From Amycolatopsis sp. (GTDB taxonomy: Bacteria; Actinomycetota; Actinomycetes; Mycobacteriales; Pseudonocardiaceae): 64,000 nt of DNA. The notes under the pieces were generated by a model. That model saw only the letters and a list, made by a program, of their open reading frames with translations. It was not told the DNA's origin and did not search any database. The position numbers and the translations under genes were made by a program. Every line of letters starts with the position of its first letter. Positions within the stretch are counted from its first letter, which is position 1. The stretch lies in contig NZ_JAODNM010000030.1 in NCBI RefSeq assembly GCF_025464955.1, positions 186,001 through 250,000 of the forward strand, read 5' to 3'. This document shows positions 58,425 to 64,000 of this stretch, piece after piece.

Positions 58425-59351
58425 ATGCAGCCGAACATCGCACCACTCGTCACCCCGGAGCCGGACGGGCGACTTGCCGCCGAACCGGTCCCGTCAGGGG
58501 TATCGGGGCGGCGGCGGGTACTACAGGCACTGCGGCACCGCAGTCTGTTTACGGGCACCGTGCTCTGTCTCGTCCTGGTGGCGCTGGTGCTCCTCGCCCC
58601 GCTGCTGACCTCCGCCGACCCCGACATACAGGATCCCTTGTCCGCCTTCGCGTCCCCATCCGGGGCGCATCTGATGGGCGCCGACTCCTTCGGTCGTGAC
58701 CTGCTCGCGAGAGTGCTCTACGGCGGCCGCACAACGATGATCGCGAGCCTGTGCGTGGTGGTGCTGGGTGGGGTGATCGGCACCGCGCTCGGCCTCGTGG
58801 CCGGGTATTTCGGTGGTGTGGCCGGGTTCGTCATCATGCGGCTGGTCGACCTGCTGCTCGCGTTTCCCGGCATCCTGCTCGCACTGGCTGTCGCCGCCGT
58901 GCTCGGGCCAGGGCTGTCCAACGGCGTTATCGCGGTCGCGGTCATCCTCGTGCCGGTGTACGCCCGCCTGGTCGAGGGCGCCACGGTCGAGGTGCTCCAC
59001 CTGCCGTATGTGGACGCGGCGGTGACACTCGGCGCCGGTCCCTGGCAGATCATCCGCAGGCACATCCTGCCCAATGTCGCGTCCGGAATCATCGTGCTGA
59101 CCACGTCGTGGCTGGGCATCGCCGCGCTCTGGATCGCCGCGCTCGGCTTCATCGGGCTCGGCGTGCAACCGCCCACCGCGGAATGGGGCGCGATCCTCAA
59201 CGACGGCGCCAACTACATCACGGTCGCCTGGTGGATCACCGTGTTCCCCGGCGTCTTTCTGGCTTTGTTCGTGGTCGGTGTGAACCTGCTCGGCGACGGC
59301 CTGCGCGACGAACTCGACCCCACCCTCTCCCGAAATCCGTCCTCCAGCTAA
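58425..59351 (+). CDS. Oligopeptide-type ABC transporter permease (DppC-like), second system
   Basis: A 308-residue permease with a 40-residue hydrophilic start, then LFTGTVLCLVLVALVLLAPLLT, GADSFGRDLLARVLYGGRTTM and the EAA loop AVTLGAGPWQIIRRHILPNV. GGAAGGAGA lies just before the ATG. It is 14 bases after the DppB-like gene. Confidence 0.94.
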   Translation: MQPNIAPLVTPEPDGRLAAEPVPSGVSGRRRVLQALRHRSLFTGTVLCLVLVALVLLAPLLTSADPDIQDPLSAFASPSGAHLMGADSFGRDLLARVLYGGRTTMIASLCVVVLGGVIGTALGLVAGYFGGVAGFVIMRLVDLLLAFPGILLALAVAAVLGPGLSNGVIAVAVILVPVYARLVEGATVEVLHLPYVDAAVTLGAGPWQIIRRHILPNVASGIIVLTTSWLGIAALWIAALGFIGLGVQPPTAEWGAILNDGANYITVAWWITVFPGVFLALFVVGVNLLGDGLRDELDPTLSRNPSSS

Positions 59352-59363
59352 GGAGTTCCGCAA

Positions 59364-60971
59364 GTGAGGTTCACACGGAAATCGGTGCCGTTGACGGCAC
59401 TTTCGATGCTGCTGGTGGCGGCACTCGCCGCCTGCGGCGGATCCGGTGCCTCCACGGGTGCCGCCGGCCCTCTCGACAAGACGGCCAAGCTCACCCTGGG
59501 CTGGGCCGAACCGGTCGACACCCTGAACCCGGCCACGACCGGCAACCGCGACGTCGGCCCGATCGACTCGAACATCTTCGACACCCTCGTCTGGCTCACG
59601 CCGGACTTCAAGGTGACGCCCGACCTCGCCACCAAGTGGGAGGTCTCGCCGGACAACAAGACGTACACGTTCACGCTGCGCCAGGGCGTGAAGTTCCACG
59701 ACGGCACGCCGTTCGACGCCGCTGCCGTCGTCGCCAACGTCAACTACATCACCGACAAGGCGACGCAGTCCAACATCGCGCTAGGCCTGCTCGGTCCGTG
59801 TACCACGGCGAAGGCAACCGCGCAGTTCACCGTCACCCTTGCCTGCTCGACGCCCTACGCCCCGCTGCTCGCCCAGCTCGGTGAGCCTTACCTTGGCGTG
59901 CAGTCGCCGGCCGCGATCAAGCAGTACGGCAAGGACCTGGGCCTGCACCCCGTCGGCACCGGGCCGTTCGCCTTCGTCAGCTACACCCCCAACCAGAGCG
60001 TCGTGCTCAAGCGCAACGAGGGTTACCAGTGGGGTCCCGCGGCCACCAGCCACCCGGGACCGCCGGACATCGCGCAGCTGACGTTCCAGATCGTGCCGAG
60101 CTCACAGTCCAGGGTCAGCCAGTTCCAAAGTGGACAATCGGACTTCATGCAGGAGACACCGGGCATCTTCTGGAACACCCTGCAGAAGAGCGGAAAATAC
60201 AACGCGGTCCGGTTCCCGATCAGCGGGATGGGCATCTTCTCGCCGATCAACGCCGGCAGCTGGCCCACCAGCGACCCGGCCGTGCGCAAGGCGATCATGT
60301 ATGCGGTCGACAAGGCCGGCGCCGTCAAGGTCGCCGACGACGGCGTCTTCGCGCCGAGCAACACGCCGTTGCAGAAGGGCATGACGGGTTATGACTCGTC
60401 GCTGGAGAACTCGTACACCTACAACCCCGCCAAGGCCGAGGCGACGCTGCAAGCCGGTGGCTGGACGAAGGTCGGCGGAATTTATCAGAAGGACGGCAAA
60501 CCGCTGGCCATCAACATCACCGCGATCTCCTCGGTGCCCGAGTATCCGCTGATCGCCCAGGCGATTCAGGGCTATCTGCGGGCCGTCGGGATGGACGCGA
60601 CGGTGACCCAGCTCGCGACGCCGGCCTGGCTGGCGGCCAACATCCAGGGCAACATGTCGCTGACCCCGCTGCAGTACATCGCGGTCGACCCCGACGCACT
60701 GCACCTGTGGTTCCTGCCGGGCCAGTACTTCAACTGGAGCCACTTCACCGACCCGGCCCTGACTGCGCTGATCAGCCAGGGCCAGCAGGAGTCCGATCCG
60801 GCGAAGCGGCTGTCCATCTACGCGCAGGCGCAGAAGATCATCATGGACCAGGCCGTGCTGATGCCCATCCATGAGAACGTCGACCTGGTGATGACCTCGA
60901 AGAAGCTGACGGGTTTGCAGTACTCCGGCGGTGGTTTCGAGTACTTCGGCGCCGCCTCGATGACGAAGTGA
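59364..60971 (+). CDS. Family 5 extracellular solute-binding lipoprotein, second system
   Basis: A 535-residue peptide-type binding protein. The signal ends in a lipobox (LLVAALAACGG, cysteine about residue 24) with no twin arginines, so export by Sec is likely, unlike the Tat-type partner at 50470. SBP-bac-5 features: DTLNPATTGNRDVGPIDSNIFDTLVW, YTFTLRQGVKFHDGTPFDAAAVVANV, and KAIMYAVDKAGAV. GTG start at 59364 with AAGGAG upstream. It serves the two permeases before it. Confidence 0.94.
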   Translation: MRFTRKSVPLTALSMLLVAALAACGGSGASTGAAGPLDKTAKLTLGWAEPVDTLNPATTGNRDVGPIDSNIFDTLVWLTPDFKVTPDLATKWEVSPDNKTYTFTLRQGVKFHDGTPFDAAAVVANVNYITDKATQSNIALGLLGPCTTAKATAQFTVTLACSTPYAPLLAQLGEPYLGVQSPAAIKQYGKDLGLHPVGTGPFAFVSYTPNQSVVLKRNEGYQWGPAATSHPGPPDIAQLTFQIVPSSQSRVSQFQSGQSDFMQETPGIFWNTLQKSGKYNAVRFPISGMGIFSPINAGSWPTSDPAVRKAIMYAVDKAGAVKVADDGVFAPSNTPLQKGMTGYDSSLENSYTYNPAKAEATLQAGGWTKVGGIYQKDGKPLAINITAISSVPEYPLIAQAIQGYLRAVGMDATVTQLATPAWLAANIQGNMSLTPLQYIAVDPDALHLWFLPGQYFNWSHFTDPALTALISQGQQESDPAKRLSIYAQAQKIIMDQAVLMPIHENVDLVMTSKKLTGLQYSGGGFEYFGAASMTK

Positions 60972-61008
60972 CCCGCCCGAACGTGATCCGAAGGAACGGA
61001 GCCCGACC

Positions 61009-62244
61009 TTGACCACCGTCATTCACGCGGACCTGCTCGTCGACGGCACCGGCGCCGCCCCGGTGCCGGACCCGGTGCTGATCCTGGACCAGGGGAAGAT
61101 CACCGGGGTGTTCGCGGGCCGGCCACCGGAGGGACTCGTGCCCGCCGACGCGGAGGTGTTCGACCTGCCCGGCTGCACCATCCTGCCGGGGCTCATCGAC
61201 TCGCACGTGCACCTGAACTTCCCGGGCAACGGCCTGCTGCTCGAGGAGATCATGACCGAGCCCGAGGGAGTGCTGGTCGCAACCGCGACGTTGTCCGCGG
61301 GCAAGGCGCTGGCGGCGGGCATCACCACCGTCCGCGATACCGGTTGTGTGCACAGCACGGTGTTCGACGTGCGGCGCGCACTGCAGCTGGGGCACGGCAC
61401 CGGGCCGAGGATCCGGGCCTGCGGCCAGCCGATCACCATCACCGGCGGGCATACCTGGTACCTGGGCGGCGAGGCCGACGGGGTGGACGGGCTGCGCAAG
61501 AAGGTCCGCTCGATGTGCAAACTCGGCGCGGATGCGATCAAGGTGATGGCCAGTGGCGGCGGCACCCTCAACACCATCTCCTACCGCCCGTCCTTCAGTC
61601 CCGCCGAGATGCATGCGATCGTCGACGAGGCACACCGGCTCGGCCGCCGGGTGACGGCCCACTGCCTGTGTGCCGAGGCGATCGAGATCGCCGTGGAGGC
61701 GGGAGTCGACCAGCTGGAGCATGCCGGGTTCATCGTGGACGAAGCGGGCAACCAGCAGTTCGACCCGGCCGTCGCGGACAAGGTCGCCAAGGCCGGGGTG
61801 GCCGTCACCAGCACGCTCGCCGTGGGCGCCTTCGCGGTGCGGGAGATGCAGGCCAAAGCCGAGCTGACCGTTGCCGAGCAGGAGTTCCTCGATCACTGGC
61901 AGACGATGCTCGACGACAACCTGAACCAGTTCACCCAGCTGTACCAGGCGGGTGTCCGCGTCATCGCGGGGACCGACGCCGGGTGGCGGTTCACCCCGTT
62001 CGACGGCCTGCCCGAGGAGATCAGGTTGCTGGAGCGGATCGGCATGTCGAGCACCGAGGCACTGGCCGCGGCCACCGGCACCGCGGCCGAGACGATGGGT
62101 GTGGCCGGTGAGTTCGGCACGCTGCGGGCGGGCCTGGCGGCCGACGTGCTCGTGGTCGGTGGCGACCCGCTGGCGAATCTGTCCGCTTTGGACGATGTCA
62201 GGCTCGTGCTGCAGGGTGGCGAGGTTCGCCGGGTGGCGGGATGA
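61009..62244 (+). CDS. Metal-dependent amidohydrolase (imidazolonepropionase / Xaa-Pro dipeptidase-like)
   Basis: A 411-residue TIM-barrel amidohydrolase. Metal ligands: H-x-H in IDSHVHLNFPG, the carboxylated-lysine position in IKVMASGGGT, histidines in VTAHCLC and LEHAGF, and the aspartate in IAGTDAGW. The subgroup acts on N-acyl or prolyl dipeptides and imidazole ring amides. TTG start at 61009 with GGAACGGAG upstream. It overlaps the ketopantoate reductase ATG as ATGA. It lies 37 bases after the binding-protein gene in the same operon. Confidence 0.9.
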   Translation: MTTVIHADLLVDGTGAAPVPDPVLILDQGKITGVFAGRPPEGLVPADAEVFDLPGCTILPGLIDSHVHLNFPGNGLLLEEIMTEPEGVLVATATLSAGKALAAGITTVRDTGCVHSTVFDVRRALQLGHGTGPRIRACGQPITITGGHTWYLGGEADGVDGLRKKVRSMCKLGADAIKVMASGGGTLNTISYRPSFSPAEMHAIVDEAHRLGRRVTAHCLCAEAIEIAVEAGVDQLEHAGFIVDEAGNQQFDPAVADKVAKAGVAVTSTLAVGAFAVREMQAKAELTVAEQEFLDHWQTMLDDNLNQFTQLYQAGVRVIAGTDAGWRFTPFDGLPEEIRLLERIGMSSTEALAAATGTAAETMGVAGEFGTLRAGLAADVLVVGGDPLANLSALDDVRLVLQGGEVRRVAG

Positions 62245-63275
62245 CCGACGTGGTCACGGTAGTCGGCGCCGGTGCGATCGGTGGCACGATCGGCGCCCAT
62301 CTCACCCGCGCCGGGGTGGCCGTGCGGCTCGTCGACAGAGTCACCGAGCACGTCGCCGCGATGCGGAAGACGGGCCTGCGGATCGAGGGCTACGGCGGCC
62401 CGTTCACCGTGGCCGTCGACGCCGCCACTCCCGGCGAGCTCACCGGCCCGCTGGGCGTCGTGCTGCTTGCCGTGAAGGCCCAGGACACCGAGGACACCGT
62501 CCGGGCCCTGCTGCCCCTGCTGGACGAGGACTCCGTGATCGTCTCACTGCAGAACGGCCTTTGTGAGCGGACGATCGCCGGTCTTGCCGGGGCGGAGCGA
62601 ACGGTCGGCTGCCTGGTGAACTTCTCCGCCGACTACCTCGAGCCGGGGGTGATCACCTACGGCGGGCCGGGCACGGTCCGGCTCGGCGAGCTGGACGGCA
62701 CGGCCTCGCCGCGACTCGCGCGGCTGCGTGATCTGCTGCAGCCGTTCGGCACCGTCGAGATCACCGGCAACATCTGGGGCTATCTCTGGGGAAAGCTGGG
62801 ATACGCCAACGTGCTGTTCGGTTCGGCGCTCACCGACGAGACGATGGCCGACGTCATCGACTCACGCCGCGAGCTCGTGGTGGACCTCGCTGCCGAGGTC
62901 TACGAAACGGCCGCCCTGGAAGGGGTCGAACCGGTCGGTTTCGACGACGTCGAACCCTCGCTGTACGTGCCCCGCGAAACCCGGGACTGGCCGGCCATCA
63001 CCGTGTCTCTGGACCGGCTTGTCGCGCGGCGGAAAGCGGATCGCAAGACACACAGCGGAATCTGGCGTGACCTCGCGGTCCGCAGGCGCCGGACCGAAGT
63101 GGACCACCAGATCGGCGCGGTGGCCGAGATCGGCGTCGCCCACGGTCTCCCGATGACCCTGACCCGGCAGGTGGTGCGGATGATCCACGAGATCGAGGAC
63201 GGTGCACGCGAGCGTGCACTGTCCAATCTGGACGAGCTCGACCGGCTGCGCGCAGGCCCGGCGGTACGGTCATGA
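62241..63275 (+). CDS. 2-dehydropantoate 2-reductase family protein (free-standing paralogue)
   Basis: A 344-residue NAD(P)H-dependent reductase. Rossmann motif [50 protein letters not shown], and [19 protein letters not shown] with the conserved glutamate. It resembles the first half of the fusion at 52334 (same [13 protein letters not shown] and HSG-x2-RDL-x2-R-R-x-TEVD), so one arose from the other or both from a shared ancestor. Its real substrate is probably not ketopantoate but a keto acid of this pathway. Coupled by ATGA overlaps to both neighbours. Confidence 0.92.
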   Translation: MTDVVTVVGAGAIGGTIGAHLTRAGVAVRLVDRVTEHVAAMRKTGLRIEGYGGPFTVAVDAATPGELTGPLGVVLLAVKAQDTEDTVRALLPLLDEDSVIVSLQNGLCERTIAGLAGAERTVGCLVNFSADYLEPGVITYGGPGTVRLGELDGTASPRLARLRDLLQPFGTVEITGNIWGYLWGKLGYANVLFGSALTDETMADVIDSRRELVVDLAAEVYETAALEGVEPVGFDDVEPSLYVPRETRDWPAITVSLDRLVARRKADRKTHSGIWRDLAVRRRRTEVDHQIGAVAEIGVAHGLPMTLTRQVVRMIHEIEDGARERALSNLDELDRLRAGPAVRS

Positions 63276-64000
63276 TCAGCGACGTACTGCTGCGGGTCGA
63301 CGACCTGCAGACCCACTTCCGGACCCGGGCCGGGCTGGTCCGCGCCGTCGACGGGGTCAGTTTCACGGTGCCTGCCGGCGGCAGTGTCGGCATCGTGGGC
63401 GAGTCCGGCTCGGGCAAGAGCGTCACGTCGTTGTCGATCATGCGGCTGGTGGGCGCACCCGGGTTCCACGCCGGCGGGAGGATCCTGTTCCAGGGCCGGG
63501 ACATCGCGGAGTTGTCCGAACGCGAGTTCCGCGCGATCCGGGGCAAGGATCTCGCGCTGGTGTTCCAGGACCCGATGAGCGCGCTCAACCCTGTCTACCC
63601 CGTCGGCAAGCAGGTGGCCGAAGCGTTGCAGGCACACCAGAAGCTGAGCCGGCGCCACGCCCGCGAGCGTGTGGTGGAGCTGTTCACCCTGGTCGGGATC
63701 CCCGCACCCGAGCGCCGCGTGGACGAATACCCGCACAAGCTCAGTGGCGGGATGCGCCAGCGCGTCACGATCGCGATGGCACTCGCCAATGACCCGAGCC
63801 TGCTCATCCTCGACGAGCCCACGACGGCGCTCGACATGACCATCCAGGCGCAGATCCTCGACCTCGTCCGGGACCTGCGACGCCGCGTCAACACCGCGGT
63901 CCTGCTGATCAGCCACGACATCGGCGTCGTCGCGGAGATCTGCGAGGAGATCGTCGTCATGTACGGCGGCCGGGTCATGGAGCGCGGGACAGTGGCTCAG
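63272..64000 (+). CDS. Oligopeptide-type ABC transporter ATP-binding protein (DppD-like), partial at window end
   Basis: The first 243 residues of an ATPase. Walker [16 protein letters not shown]-loop [16 protein letters not shown], signature [15 protein letters not shown], Walker [17 protein letters not shown] and switch [11 protein letters not shown] are present. The C-terminal oligopeptide extension is cut off by the window end. It overlaps the reductase stop as ATGA and supplies the motor for the second importer; a DppF-like partner is expected beyond 64000. Confidence 0.93.
   Translation, partial: MISDVLLRVDDLQTHFRTRAGLVRAVDGVSFTVPAGGSVGIVGESGSGKSVTSLSIMRLVGAPGFHAGGRILFQGRDIAELSEREFRAIRGKDLALVFQDPMSALNPVYPVGKQVAEALQAHQKLSRRHARERVVELFTLVGIPAPERRVDEYPHKLSGGMRQRVTIAMALANDPSLLILDEPTTALDMTIQAQILDLVRDLRRRVNTAVLLISHDIGVVAEICEEIVVMYGGRVMERGTVAQ

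Overview
The window is about 64 kb of GC-rich, gene-dense DNA. GTG and TTG starts are common, many genes overlap by four bases, and several -10 boxes sit directly in front of the start codon as in leaderless transcripts. The 3' end of an MptB-type mannosyltransferase, a UDP-galactopyranose mutase (glf), two F420-type oxidoreductase families and the DUF3090/SCO1664-family/DUF3097 genes point to an actinomycete with an arabinogalactan-type wall. Pseudonocardiaceae (Amycolatopsis-like) is my best guess. I see no tRNA, rRNA, CRISPR array, integrase or insertion sequence.

1-25.8 kb is mostly ordinary chromosome: wall genes, N-acetyltransferase, alpha/beta hydrolase, a tandem MerR regulator divergent from an erythromycin-esterase-family gene, methyltransferase, a DHA2 efflux pump, LD-carboxypeptidase and prolyl oligopeptidase, the DUF3090/SCO1664/DUF3097 block, NfeD plus SPFH, LLM oxidoreductase, LysR, LysE, an MHS symporter, GDSL hydrolase, a short-chain dehydrogenase remnant, and an EamA exporter divergent from a MocR regulator with overlapping start codons. 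Two dispersed repeats and two strong hairpin terminators lie between these genes.

23.8-38.1 kb is a copper and thiol-redox island. A BlaI/CopY-type repressor and an M56 metallopeptidase lie beside a CopC-CopD fusion, two CcdA proteins, three thioredoxin-fold proteins, a Cu(I) P-type ATPase with its own MerR regulator, a methionine-rich secreted protein, ApbE, and a heme-membrane/FAD/2Fe-2S reductase. Three copies of one long palindrome lie upstream of the three operons, so they probably form a single BlaI-controlled regulon.

38.2-39.8 kb holds a WYL-domain regulator and a SnoaL-like gene facing each other across a perfect 43-bp palindrome.

39.8-64 kb is a large catabolic island for peptides and amides. 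It holds two complete or partial oligopeptide-type ABC transporters. Around them are a creatininase-family enzyme, a dehydrogenase, M20 and (frameshifted) M19 dipeptidases, methylaspartate ammonia-lyase, an isoaspartyl-peptidase-like Ntn hydrolase, a ketopantoate-reductase/amidase fusion, an AtzG-like subunit with its amidase, an amidohydrolase and a second ketopantoate reductase. Lrp and LacI regulators sit inside. The genes suggest uptake and stepwise dismantling of an unusual amide-bonded compound, perhaps one containing isoaspartyl or methylaspartyl units. The substrate is unknown.
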